Position numbers and translations under genes: made by a program. From contig OZ023273.1 of the NCBI GenBank assembly GCA_964007475.1, positions 49,415,525-49,479,524 on the forward strand: a stretch of DNA of 64,000 nucleotides, given 5' to 3'. This document shows, one piece after another, positions 20,299 to 33,241 of this stretch. The notes under the pieces are model-generated. The model was given only the letters and a program-made list of their open reading frames with translations. It was not told where the DNA came from and ran no database searches. The stretch's first letter is position 1. Each line of letters opens with the position of its first letter. Source of the stretch: Hybos culiciformis. Lineage: Eukaryota > Arthropoda > Insecta > Diptera > Hybotidae.

Positions 20299-22927
20299 AT
20301 GCCTTGAGCACAGCTAATGCCGCAAAGCAATTTTTGAAGGAATGTTCCGGAAACCTGTTCACAGCTAATTTTCCCTGAAAGCAAAAAAATCAACTGCAAA
20401 CAACTGCTTTTGTTTTTGGAACGTAGTTCTTTATCAGACGCTCTTGTGGAAAAATTTATTAAAAATTTGAACACTAAAGTGTCGCTATCATATGTTACAA
20501 CAAAAACAAAAAAACAGAAAAAAAAAAGTTAATAAAAATAATTTTTTTTTTTTGACATTTTGAATTTTATTAAAATTATTTAAATTCACTATTGAATTTG
20601 AATGTTCTATTTAATTTAATTTAAATCTTTTTTTTTTTTTTTTAATACAAAACAAAAAATAATTTTTTTATTCCATTTTTATTATTATTCCATTTTTTTT
20701 TATTTTTTAAATAAAAAAAATAAACTCCCATCACTTAAAGCTTTTTTTTTTGATATTTTTTTCTCTTTTCAATTGGAAGTTTGAAATTGGATATTTGTTT
20801 CGCTTTATGTGTGTTTGTCGCTTAGTGCAAAACAGTGGTTGACTTTATTATGCTACAATGAAAATTTTTGAAAATGCATACTGATTGATTGGGCATACAC
20901 CGTCGTACGAATGAAATGAGAACGAACTTAGAAACTGGATTTTTTCATACAGAAAAAAAACTAACTAACAGCCTTTCCAAACTTATTTTCTTATAATCTT
21001 ATGATAAATTAAAGAAATCCTTTGGTGCTATAAAAAAAATTTAGGAATTTAAATATTTTTTTTTAGTTATTATTATTAATAAATATTAATAAATATTGTG
21101 TTCTTTGGTTTGCATTAATAATTAATGTAAATAAAACAAACAGAATAGTAAACATCCAATGAAATTTATAAAATTAAAATCCAAAATTCTATCAAAGTTA
21201 TCTATCAATATTATCTGTACAAAATAATTCCGATGTTTCACATCTATCAAACGTCCCGCCGGCTCTTGTGTTTTTTATTGAACTTTGTATGAAAATTGAT
21301 AAACTTAAATTTTATTTCAATTTATAAAATATTTATAAAATAAAATATTTAGAAAATATTAATTTTTTATTATTAACTAATTAATATTTTATAGTTCAAA
21401 TAAAATTTAGATTTTCATACTAATTTCAATGTTAATAAAAATCTTGTATAATTTTGTCAGTATTATTTTGCCAATATAAAGGCGCTATTCGGTACCAAGG
21501 CAAGTCAAGTCGTCTGCCGGCGTTAAATATTTCGATACTTTGCCATTTTGGCTTATGATATTTCTTTTTTTTTGTGTTGCAAAAACAACAAAAACAAAAA
21601 ATTTAAATTTATAAGTATTCACTTGTTTAAATCTCCAAATTGCGACTCCTATGGCGAAAAAAGGCACATACTTATAGGTGAAAACAAATGTAAACAAAAG
21701 AGTCATACTTAGTTAAATATTCAAATAGTGCCCCAATGGCGAAAAATAGCACATACTTATGGGTGAAAAAAATTTAAATAAATGGGTTGTCAAAACAGTC
21801 AATATTAACGATACCTGTTAATTTTTTTAAAGTTTAAATAATGAGTCGACGCCGTCGCATTTTATATGATTTGATAAAATGTAAACAGTCCCTTTCGCGG
21901 CAAATAAACAGTCCCTCTCGCGGCAAATAGTAATAGTTTTTTATTGAACGTTGTATGAAAATTGATAAACTGAGAGTCACAATTTCTAAATTGAGGACGT
22001 AATTTTCTGCATTCTGTATAATCTGCTAAAATTAACTACTTATAAAATAATATTTGGCTGACTGAAATCAAAAACTTATAATAATACGTGACCGACCGAA
22101 TTTTCTTACCCATTTTTGCCGCTTTTTTCTTTTCTATACAATTTTAGTTTTTGAATTCACCTACAAATTTAGTTTGTTATGGGAAATTTAAAATTTCCCT
22201 TTGCAGAATTTTAGGAAGTAAAATTGAATTTGTGAACGGCTTTAGGACAAAATTATTTCATTTTTTTTAAATAACAGCAGTAAAATCGTGTCGTTTACAA
22301 ATTAAAAAATCTGGAATATTAAATCCGATTTCAATTTTTTCAATAATCACTAATAAGTGAACAGACTCTTAGTTTTAGCTTTTTGAATTTTCGATGTCAA
22401 AAAAGATCTTCGAAATTCGAAAAAACAGTCTAAAATTGCTCCTTAAAAAAGGTTTCTTTAAATGAAAAAAATGCAAAATTAGAGAAAACTGGGAAAAGTA
22501 GAAAAAAGTTTCTTTTTAAATTAATAAAATTTTGAATTGATAAAAAATGAAAATTACTTATATGTACGCTAAGGAACTACGTTCCAAACTGGTGTCCCAT
22601 GACAGCTCTTTTTTTTTTTTTTTTATAATATGATTGTGACAGAAAAATGCAGCAAAACCAAATTTCGATGCAAAAGAAACGCTGTGAAAAAGAAACAAAA
22701 AAAATTATTTTGTGACGTAGTCAATTCTTTGTGGAGCAAAAAAAAATAAATTCAGTTTTCTAATTAATTATGAAATAATTTTAAGAAATTCTTTTTACAA
22801 AAAATCAATAAAATTAATATCTTTCGTTTTTCATAATTTTTATTTAAAATAAATAAGAAATAACGCAGAAAATCGGTTTTTACGGTAGCTGAAAATTGCT
22901 TTGAGGTATTAGCTGCGCTCAAGGCAT
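20299..22927. mobile_element. 2.6-kb foldback-like element with inverted termini
   Basis: The left terminus atgccttgagcacagctaat continues to gcaaagcaattttt. It is matched in reverse complement at the right end (atgccttgagcgcagctaat, then caaagcaatttt), over about 37 bp with few mismatches. A second inverted pair lies further in: tttggaacgtagttct near 20416 against aggaactacgttccaaa near 22571. Inside are two copies of a segment with tggcgaaaaa and agcacatacttat.ggtgaaaa (about 21650 and 21735). A segment ttttttattgaac.ttgtatgaaaattgataaac occurs at about 21271 and 21938. No transposase ORF is present. Confidence 0.6.
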
Positions 22928-25154
22928 AAAACTAAAGCTTGCAAACATAAAAAATAATGTCCAATTATATTATTTGGAAATTATTAGTTTTTTTTATTTG
23001 TATTATAAATTTGAAATAACAATTTAAAGTGCTTACTACAAGTAAAATTTATGTAAAGCTAATATTATATATAGGAGAGAAGGGAATATATCGATTTTTC
23101 AAATAAATGCTTTAAAAGATTTAAATTTCATCAAATTATCTCTAATGTTCACATGATTATATTTATTTTATTTTTCCTTCAGACAATTTTAACTTCTAAA
23201 TTCTCAGAATTTTTTCTAGAAATTTATCGATATTGACATAAGTGAAGTGCTATGTATTAAAACAAATCCTATAAAGATTTTTTTTGTATTAGCATGTACA
23301 TACGTGTTTACATACTGATTGTTAAATAAATATAAAATGAATGCATATAGTACAAAAAAGCAAAAGATTTTATTATGCTTTATATTTCATCTACGATATA
23401 TAGAAATCGACAGAGTGAAAACTGTATAAACTAAATGAAGATTGTTTAATAAAATTGGTCCTAGACTAAATATTAGATGTTTAAAATTTTACCAATAAGT
23501 GAACTGACAGATATCTAGACTCTGATCTGAAAAATGTATGTCCTAATTTCTTTTAACCAAATAATTCTAACTAAAACGAGAATATTGAAGGGAGTTTATA
23601 TTTAGATTTCAGATGTTAAAAATATTATTATTTTAAAAATATGTTTTTAAACTTTGAAATAACCATTTATTTTTAACGTTTTACTAAGGTTGATTTTTCT
23701 GCATTATGAATTGCATAATTACACAACTATCGTAAAAACAAAGTAAATATTTTCCTTCATAGTTTCTGAACTGTGCGTAATGAATATCGTCAAAATAATT
23801 CCAATAATTCCAATGAACCAATTCTATATTACACTGTATTCATAAAAGTACCGATATGAAAAATTCTATATTATCCTGAAATTTCGTTAATCCTAAATAG
23901 TTAATTAAAATGATTAATATCCTCAACTTTATATATCCCATCCCGTGTATGATCATTGAAGATAAATGTTCTAAAGAGCTTTCGTAAATATCAATTAATA
24001 ATTTGTTTTTGTTAAAAAAAAAGAAGCGAACATTAAATTGTACATTAAGGAAATTTAAATATCTAAATGGCCCTCAATTATTATTTTATCTCAATTTTCA
24101 TTTTAGTTGAATAAATTTCAGCAAAATATAAAAAAAAAATTATAATAGGTATTTTTCTCTAAGAAGAAATTTTTGGTAAATGAGTTTAATGTCCAGTATA
24201 ATATTTAGATTATACATTTATTTATATTTTTTTGTATTTTGTTATGTTATACTACTAACCACACGTTAAAGTCTACAAAACAAAATCATTATCCCTGAAG
24301 TGAATTACATTTTATCACGTACTACTTAAATATTGCCTTTCCTACCAAAAAAAGAAGTATGTATTTAAAAAAATACTAATAATAACAATGATATTTATTT
24401 TCATTTTCAAAAATCTGACGTAAATAGTTGTCCAACTAATCTCTGTGTACATTAAAAAAATAATTTCTTTGGGTTTGGGTTTTTTTTTTTAATTTTTTAT
24501 TAAAAAAGAAATCTAGTTAGATTGTTTTTAATCAAAAATGTCAAAAATTCAACTGTATGTTTTCATTAATGCCCGTCCGACTGTCACTAAAATGCTTTCA
24601 ATGTAATTAAACTATATTTATATCGATTTCGACTGCTTGAATGACGAAATATATCAGCATTATAGTTCACTTTTGTCTGAGTTAAAAGATAACTTGGATT
24701 TCCACATTAGAAGCTGTGAACAAGTAAGAATTTGTATACAAAAGTTTTATATACTGTGTTGTTAAAAGATTTTGATGAAAATTGATATATACGTTACTGA
24801 TTGTATAGGAACAAAAAAAAGCTGTGATTATGTCGTGTCATACGAATAAGGGGCTGGAAATAAATGATTATAAATTAATGTACATTCTATATCATATATA
24901 TACATTCTATAACATACATTCTATATCATTTTGAGATGTGTTATGAATTAAAGGAGGATTAGTTTGAATGGAGGATAACAAATTTCTAGCACTACTTTGG
25001 GTACCATTTGTTATGAATTTATTAAAAAAAATTATGAATTTTAAAATAACAAAAGTTAGAATTAAATTTACGGGGGAAGGTTTAAAAATCTGAAGTTGCA
25101 TAAATATGCGAGTTCTGATAGAATTCCAGAGTTTTATCATAAAAATTTTATAAT
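22928..25154. other. AT-rich intronic DNA, nothing recognised
   Basis: There are no ORFs or RNA genes that I could support. Short TA-rich repeats (tacattctatatcat variants) lie at about 24880-24930. Confidence 0.55.
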
Positions 25155-25530
25155 AAAATATGGCGAAGGTAGAATTTATTCTGGTGCCGAGTCCACTGCC
25201 TGACATCCTGGTTCATAGGCCTGGTCTAAGCTCGTCGATGGGTGGGTACGTGGCAGTGAACACCAGAGAGTTCATAACAAAGTTTCGGATGTCTTTGATA
25301 AAAAAAGAGAAAAAAAAATTATCAAGAGTGGGAAGGTGGAAGTGATAGTAAATTCCGTCTATTTACTATCTTTCCCACCTGACAACTTACAGAGAGGGAT
25401 ATTTTGAAAACCCCAACCAATTCAAAAAAAAAAAAATTTAACCTAAATGACTACGACGTCATTCTTCGGCTCGTGGCTTCTGCCACCTATAGCCGGAACT
25501 TCACGCTAGCATTTCTATCATTTTAAAAGA
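25155..25530. other. GC-richer island with successive strong hairpins
   Basis: This stretch stands out in base composition. Stems include cactgcc with ggcagtg (about 25194 and 25251), ctttgataa with ttatcaag, and a long imperfect stem pairing 25334-25353 with 25361-25380. There is also a nested hairpin near 25467-25495 (cggct and gtggc, loop ttct, gccac and agccg). An ORF of 61 codons at 25160 has no recognisable domain. It is probably a fragment of a structured retroelement or SINE-like RNA; the identity is unknown. Confidence 0.45.
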
Positions 25531-26053
25531 CCTGAAAAATAAATTTCCTTATCTAATCAAAGGCATTATTTTTTTTTTTTTAATTTTATTAAAAAAACAA
25601 AATACAAAATTAATTTACTTTTAAAAAAAATATTAGATCTTAAATTACATTTTATTTTTTATTATTTTTTTTTTTATTTAAAAAAATTTCTTTAATTAAT
25701 CAATTTGGTCCTACATGGTTGATTTGTTATTAAAATTACTTTTATTGTTGATAATTCAAATTTTAATTTTTGTATATTTCGATACATAAAAATTTATTTT
25801 TGTCTATTAATTACAATAGCTCCTTTTTTTACAAAATTTTGAACATATATATATAAATTTTTGTTCTTTTGGTGATCCTTAATAGGATATAGCATATATG
25901 TATATAAATATATACTTGGACATTTATATTAATTATTTTTGTAACAAATATTAATTTGTTTATTGCATAATCTGCATGAGATATATGTATAAAAAAAATT
26001 TGTTTTATTGTGTTGATTTCGACAGGAGTTTTCTACGTTGTAATATGCAATTT

Positions 26054-26215
26054 GTCTTTTTTGTTGATAATCAAGAATTTGAATATCGTTCTTAGACGAT
26101 CAATATTAGGAACATGTCTTTATTTGTTGACAATGAACAATTTGAATATCTCTTAGACGAATAACATTTGAATAGGTCTTTTTTGTTGACAATCAACAAT
26201 TTGAATATCAAAAAA
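26054..26215. repeat. Tandem repeat, about 60-bp unit, three copies
   Basis: Units contain gtctttttttgttgacaat, then caacaatttgaatatc and cttagacga. The third copy is partial. A further copy of ttgttgacaatcaacaattt and gaatat sits at 28144-28171, exactly at the right edge of the hairpin-rich island. That suggests the intervening DNA was inserted into a once-continuous array. Confidence 0.8.
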
Positions 26216-27529
26216 AAATCATGAAAATAAATAAAATTATTATAAAATAATTAGTATAAAGTTCTATGTTTTGACCGATCGATATTTTTATTTTTGTCAT
26301 GAAAACATTATGGTTTTTTATCAAATTAAAAAAAAATTTCAAAATGGTTTTTAAAATTTAAATTTCTTTTTTTTTGAAAGATTATATAATATTTATAATT
26401 ATATAATATGGTTAAACTTAATTCTCAAGTTTTAAATTTTTTTACGGTAAAATGAAAACTGTATTGGAACTTTGGAGAATTTAAATTTTACAATAAGATT
26501 TCTTTTGCATTTTCGAATTTTCTTCTAAAATTTTATATAGTATTATTTTTATAATCGTGTAATATTTATAGTACGTTCAGTGAGTACAGATTTTCTTAGC
26601 TAAGGAATTTTCTTTCCTTTCAAATACTACGATTAGGAAAGCTACTACATTTCATTTTAAAATCATATACATTAAAAAAATTTTATGTGAGCATGTTTAA
26701 ATGTTATTGTATTTGCTGTATTTGAGATTTTGAAGATTAATTTGTAATATTTATTAATAATAAAAAAAAACGAACAATTTACTTTTTAGTTAAGACCTTG
26801 TCTCACTTCAACATGAATTACTGCTTCCTATTCAGTAGTGATTTAACGGTAAAAAGTATTTTTATCCGAAATTAGTGAATGAATTTGTATTTAAAAATTA
26901 TTTGATATCTTGAAACTAATGAAGATATCGAAAATTTTTATTTAATTTTGCATAATTGATTAAAAAAATTCATGATAAGGAAATGAGAATAGTTATGTAG
27001 TAAATAGTGAACAAGAATTCGGTATTAACATTTTATAGTATATGTGTTAACTAAATTTGGTAAAATAAGGAATGTTATGGGAAATTACAAAATTTTGCAG
27101 AAGTAGTATTACTGAACGATTTTTTTGCAAGATTTTTCTTTATTTATCAGATTGTATCGTTCACAAAGTATTGATTTTCTTAATTTAAGAATTTTTTCTT
27201 AAATATGGAAAATGCGTAATTACTGAACTGACTAATATTATTATTAAAAGATTTGTAAAATCTTTTGAAATTTTAATTTTAAAATTACTTTAAATTATTT
27301 TGATTAGAAGAATTCATAAAAAAAAATTTATTTAAAAGTGTCTTAGTTTTAATTTTCGAATGAAAAAAAAGAAATATAATTTTATTTATTTTATTTTATT
27401 TTTTTTTTTTATTTTTAAATTGTAAAAAATATGAAATTCAAAATAAAATTTATGTTTGTTAAAATTTTTTTTTTTTGTAGGTTTTCATTACAAAAAGAAA
27501 TTAAAAAGATCGGTAAAGGAAGGAAAGGA
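26216..27529. other. AT-rich intronic DNA, nothing recognised
   Basis: Only AT-rich sequence with homopolymer runs lies between the tandem repeat and the hairpin-rich island. Confidence 0.5.
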
Positions 27530-28145
27530 AATTTATAAAAGGTAAAAAAAAAATCAACCGATCAAAGTAGCGATCTATGGTCATTTTCGCTTGTCTTGGT
27601 CTAACCGGAGCACGCACGTTAGGGTTAGAACCAAGGAATGCCATAGACGTTTACTTATGTGCGTCGGTGCATCCGATTCCATGTCCAAATCTAAAGCCAC
27701 GCTCGTAAGCTGACTTGAAATTTAGCATTGAATTGGATGACCCGAGCACATCACCACATTGGCCAGGGTCTGGATTTCCGTCCTCCATGGTGAATCTAGA
27801 CCAACACATTTTGCTGGCCTCAGATTCTCCATAGAAGCAGGAGATTCAGGTGGCGATCGGTTAGTTCTAGCTTTGGATTCTTGGATAGAGCCAAGAATCC
27901 TCCACTAGAAGCAGGCTTTCGGTTTTGTATCAGAAGGAGTGGTCAAACTACTCCCTTCTGATACCAACCTGGCTGGTGCTATCATCCCAAGCTAGTGAAA
28001 TAAATTTCACATAGTTTCGGATGATTAGCTTCAGCACCTAAAGGCAAGAGAAAAAAAAAGATTGGGAGTTATCCAATCTTGGTCAGTGCATATCACTGAC
28101 CCATGACTAGACAACTCCGGTCATGTAAGGTTTTCTTACCTTTTT
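27530..28145. other. GC-richer island of consecutive RNA-like hairpins
   Basis: Unlike its surroundings this stretch is near 45% GC by eye. In order it contains gattcttgg/ccaagaatc (27876 and 27891), tatcagaagg/ccttctgata (27928 and 27954), gtgaaa/tttcac (27995 and 28005), aagattgg/ccaatctt (28058 and 28073), ggtcagtg/cactgacc (28081 and 28094), and catgac/gtcatg (28102 and 28120). The last three follow each other almost without gap. There is no ORF of note. It ends aggttttcttacctttttt, and near its start aaaaggtaaaaaaa gives a weak inverted partner. It is probably a structured mobile-element RNA end; the family is not recognised. Confidence 0.5.
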
Positions 28146-28252
28146 TGTTGACAATCAACAATTTGAATATGAAACTAAATTTAGAATTTACCAAGTTTAT
28201 ATACTTTTTCGGTAATTAAATTCCAAAAACAATTTCATATAAAAATTGTTGG

Positions 28253-28763
28253 TGAACTGACATAACCGCGAATGTCATAACCGCGAAAAATTTTTGTCAT
28301 AACCGCGAAACTAGAATTTGTATGAGTTTCGCGGTTATAACAAAAATTTTTGTTATAACCGCGAAACTAATTTTATTTTTGTCATAACCGCGAATTCGCG
28401 GTTATGACAAAAAAAATGTTAAGTTTTTCGCGGTTATAACAAAAATTTTTGTTATAACCGCGAAACACAAAAATTCGATTTTTTTCATTTCGCGGTTATA
28501 ACAAAAATTTTTGTTATAAGCGCGAAACACAAAAATTCGATTTTTTTCATTTCGCGGTTATAACAAAAATTTTTGTTATAACCGCGAAACACAAAAATCG
28601 AATTTTCGCGGTTATAACAAAAATTTTTGTTATAACCGCGAAACACAAAAGCTCGATCATTTTGAAAAATGAAATAAGACCTCGATAAAAAAATGTTGTG
28701 TGGTAAGCACACAGGAGGGGGGGCAGCAGGGCGGCGGGCGGGATTCGCGGTTATGTCATGTAG
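28253..28763. mobile_element. Palindrome-array element with MITE-type termini
   Basis: The outer ends carry tgacataaccgcg on the left and cgcggttatgtcatgtagcc on the right, the same inverted termini as the MITEs at 32999 and 63509. Inside are five copies of a perfect or near-perfect 40-bp palindrome (tttcgcggttataacaaaaa plus its complement), centred at about 28346, 28447, 28509, 28571 and 28624. One of them has a C-to-G change. A sixth, different palindrome, gtcataaccgcgaa/ttcgcggttatgac, is at about 28380-28407. aaaattgttg flanks both sides (about 28242 and 28766) and may be a target duplication. A G-rich run lies at 28709-28741. Confidence 0.7.
28709..28741 (+). other. G-rich tract inside the palindrome element
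   Basis: ggagggggggcagcagggcg followed by gcgggcggg. Four or more G runs with short spacers could form a G-quadruplex, which is unusual in this AT-rich window. Confidence 0.5.
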
Positions 28764-31700
28764 CCAAAATTGTTGATACGTTTATGACACATAAAGGCAA
28801 AAATTTGCTAATTAGGCATTTTTTATATGTTATTGATTCTATATGAACTACTTTTGTTTATTTGTTTTTTTTTTTTTGTAAAAAAAAGTTCATATGGAAT
28901 CAATTTATAGATTTTTACACTTTATTTCTTAAACCTTCACCGCAACAGATGTGAAAAACTGTCTATAGATAAAATAATGAGGATTTTTACTTTTATGTTA
29001 GTTATATAAGGCATATTTGTAAAGAAGTAATAAAGGTTATATTTTTAAAAAATTTTATTATTATTTTAATTGTGAATTTTTTTTGTGCAGTATAATTTAT
29101 TGAGTTTTAAGATTTGGGGATAATTTTTCTATCATTATGAGGAACATATATTCAATGAACTAAGTATACATATTTTATTAAAAAATATTCAATAAAATTT
29201 TTGGTTTAAATGCAAATTTTTAGATTATTTTTCCTTCATCCAAGCTAAAGCGTGAGATTCTGCGAATCCGTATAGTATGCATATAATGTAAATCGTTTTA
29301 ATTTATTTAAAATAATTCAAAACATTTTTTTTTTCCTAATTTGGCTTTGCAGTAAAAATTTATATTCAATTTGTTTTATTTTGGGTTATTTTTATTTCGA
29401 TTTGTTTCAAACAAATAAAAGATTGAAGTTTTTTTATAAATTTGATATAAAATATTTAGAAAACAAATAATTGAAAATTATTATTGAAAAAAAATTTCAA
29501 GTAACTAGGTCTACAGCAAACTTTTATATTTAATTAAAAAAGTTATATTCAAGAGAATTTTTCTGTTACTTTGTTAAAACTTTCAACAAATTAGAGAAAT
29601 TTATATTTTGTCAATATGAAGAAAATAAAAACTTTTTTTTGCATACCCACCTATGGAAAACAAATTTTATATTTTATTAATGGAAAAAGTTTGATCTTTA
29701 CAATAAGATTTTCAGAAAGTTTACGATATTGTTCTATAGTTTATTTAGAACTAAAAATTTTTATAAAATATTAATGAGTTAAATAATTTTATTTTTATAT
29801 TTAAAAATTTTATTTTAAATACAATCGACCAGAATTTTTATAAATCAAAATTTTCCATTTTTCGATAATTCATATTGAAATACAAAACTAAATATATATT
29901 TCATAATTATTGTTCTCAGCCTCAAATAAAACCAAAAACGAATAAATAATTTCCGGAACACTATATAAAAAATATTAATTAATTAATTCATTATATGTAA
30001 TTTGATTTGTTAGTATTGAATAAAAAATTTATTTCATTTAAATAGTTATTTTTATTTTTTTTAAATAAATATGTAGGAATATTTATTTATGTAAATAAAA
30101 AATATTTAATTTATACTTAATGAAAGTAGTACAAAAAAAAAATTTGTTATTCCCGTACAAATAAAAAGGTCTATAAAAATATAATATTTTATTACTTACA
30201 ACTTCGCTTTTGCAATATGAAAACTAAAATTAAATTTATATTTACATTAAAATTGACGTCATTTAACCGAGATATTTTTAATGAGACAATAAAGTATAAT
30301 GTACGATAATGTATGTTGTTAAATAATTGTTTCAATCAAACTTAATTGTTTATTATAAAACAAAAAACTAATTCTTAGTTTTATGAGTAAAAATAAAGGT
30401 TATAAAATTTTTTTTAATGTTTTAAAATTCGAATGGAATTATATGTTTTCATTAGTTCAAAAAAGTTGTTATCTAAAGACCTCAAAAATACAATAAAATT
30501 GAGCAATTGGGAAAAACTTGAATATATCAAAACTATCCTTCTTGCTTAGTAAAGCAGTATAAGACTTAGAATTTTAATATATTTATACAAATATTAAATC
30601 TCCATATTCAAGATATTTATTTTCAAAAACATAATTGTTGAAAAACCCTTAAATAAATCATTACTAATTGATAAAAAAAATAGTTTCATATGACTAATTA
30701 CTATTAATTTTTATCCTTCGTTAAAAATAAAAAAATATAAAAAAATGTATGTAATAAAAATAATCTAGTCTACAACACATAGTTTTATTGTTTTGATCAA
30801 TAAATATTAAATTTCCAAAAACAAAAATTCATCTGACCCAATAATATCTAAAATTTTAACTTATTAAAATTATATAAATATAAATATATGTATTATATTT
30901 ATATATTATATAAATATAAATATATGTATATACCTAAGTATAATAAGATTAATAAGTATAAAATGTTTATATATAAACACATAAATTTTCACATCAATAA
31001 ATATAAAATCATAAGAAAAAACATGGCATGAAAGAAAAATCTCTGGGAAAATTGAATTTAATCCACAAGTTTTATCTTAATCTTAATTCTTTACCATTGG
31101 GTATAAGCTTCGTAACTGAAAAGTTTACTTTAAAATTTATATATTTACCATTTATCGTTTTTTTAATATATAAATACAATATGTAATATATAACTATGTT
31201 AATCAAGGTGTATGTGTATATATTGCAAATATAATATGAGTATATATAATGTTTGTGGAACATATATTTATCGGTGTATATATACAAGAAAAACCAAGGC
31301 AATTTATCCTGCAGACGGGTCGATAATAAAACAAACAATTCATGATCAGAATAATAACACATTGTAACTAAATAATCTTACCTTTTTTTTTCTTCTACTT
31401 CTCATACCCCAGAATTTTTGAGTTCTCTTAGGCTAAAATGAAAAAATAAATATTCAATATTCATCCAAATTTGTACAGAGATTTTATTTTTTTATTTTTT
31501 TTATTTTTTATATTTCATTGGAAAATATAAAGTGTACCTTAAATATAAAAAATATATGTATATACTATACATTGTACATAATGTATGTGTATAAAATAGA
31601 ATTTAAAATATTGTTAAATTGTATTAAGTTATATGTCCATAAACATTTTCTTTAGTTATTGGTTAAATAATTTCAAATTTTTTTTTCTTTTTATGTTTAT

Positions 31701-32998
31701 ACTTGGTCTTTACAATGTACATGGCTTAAAGGAAATAGCATCCTTTTTATAATTTATATTTTATTTTTAAAAAGAAAACTACTTAAAATTCTGTGTTTAC
31801 GGTTTTATTTTTGTGTAAACAAATTTTTTTGTTATAAATATAAATAGTTATTATTAAAAATTATTTCTTATAAAATATCTTAAAATATTTATTGCTTCAA
31901 GTCAATAATTTTTCTCAAAAATATCATGTATATTTCTAAATTTATATACGCACCTACTAGTGTAAAAGTGTTAAGTAGTTCATATACTTACTTGAAATCT
32001 TAATCTTATTTTTTGATTTAAAAAATTAAAAGTCAGCATAGATTTTACTAGTGACCGATTACTCTTTTTTATTAGAAAAAATGACCCACCCGTCCTTTAA
32101 ATTTTAATCACTTATATTAGACATTGTGTTGTACTATTTAATTCGAAAAAATTAAAATTTTGAAAATTCCAAACTATATAAATTGGTTTCTAAATTTTTA
32201 GTAAATATACAATTTTTTAATTGCAAAATAATGGTATCAGTAAAATAATGAATATTGGTTTAAATATTTAAAACGAACTTTTTTAGTTTTCCTGAAATTT
32301 AATAATAAATTCTAGAGTAAAAATAATAAATGTGCGTAATTGTTATAACTTCATTTTCCTTTCTCATTTAAAAATATAACTATTCTATATATAGATATAG
32401 AATAATATCATGAGTATTTTAATGATAATTTCAGTATTATATGAAAAAATAACTACGCAGGTTTTTGTATTCAATTATGCATGCTAAAAATGGCATTTAG
32501 GATATTATGTGGTCGGATGTGCTTATGCTATACACTTATTAGTTTCCATTAAATGCAAATATAAATTTTAATAGTAAAAATTTTAAAACGTCGAACCAAA
32601 AGCCATTAATAAAAATCATAAAAACAGAATAACCAATATTTTTTTTTATTTATAAATTTAAATATGTTATGTAGTTATTTTTAATATAATTTGTATTAAT
32701 TTTCTCGTAAAATATTAACAGCATAGATTATTTTTTTTTTTTCAAATCATCTTTTTTACGCTTTCAATGACGATTTTTGATACTATTTTCGTCGCAACGA
32801 CAAATGAAGTGAAATTATATATATGTACATTCAATTGTCTTTGGCATGGTACATTTCATAAATTCTGCAATGGGTCAATAAAAAAACTGGAAAAGTCCAT
32901 AAAATCTATTGAAAAAGAAAAATAAAAAAATAATAAAATTTATTAACTCTCTGCATGATACATATTTTTGTCAGTAAAAAGTCTACAATAAATCTGTT
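28764..32998. other. AT-rich intronic DNA without recognisable genes
   Basis: I saw AT-rich sequence, TA-rich duplications near 30865-30935 and homopolymer runs. The reverse ORF at 31072-31362 is Tyr/Ile-rich with no domain and is likely chance. Confidence 0.55.
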
Positions 32999-33241
32999 GC
33001 CACATGATATAATCGTCTAAATCGATTTTACTACTTTTGAGGGGAGCAGTTTAAAGTTTAAAATCCTTTCCTGAAATCGAATAGTTAAGATAAATGGAAC
33101 CTAATTTGAGAAGATTATAGAATTTTAAAACCATTTTAAGTTTTTAAAAGCCAAGTATGACGCGTAGAATCATATGACCAACACTTGAAAATAATAAAAT
33201 CATAACCGCCTAACTCGACTTAAGCGGTTATGTCATGTGGC
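32999..33241. mobile_element. MITE, 243 bp, copy of the gccacatga family
   Basis: The left end gccacatgatataatcg and the right end cggttatgtcatgtggc form a TIR of about 17 bp with two mismatches. The right end is itself a hairpin (cataaccgc/gcggttatg). The internal sequence matches the copy at 63509-63744 along its whole length, for example gagcagtttaaagtttaaaa, then tcctttcctgaaat and agaatcatatgaccaaca. No coding capacity. Confidence 0.85.

Noticed and set aside
25160..25345. 61-codon ORF in the first GC-rich island
   Set aside because: Not matched to any family I know, and hairpins overlap it; more likely part of a structured repeat.
28255..28660. CRISPR-like array of regularly spaced repeats
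   Set aside because: The repeats are full palindromes in irregular spacing within MITE ends, spacers are themselves repeated, and the genome is eukaryotic.
28485..28712. Reverse ORF with repeated FRGYNKNFCYNRE peptide
   Set aside because: It is the translation of the 40-bp palindrome array, not a protein family.
31072..31362. 96-codon reverse ORF
   Set aside because: Tyr/Ile-rich translation of TA-rich sequence; no domain, no splice context.
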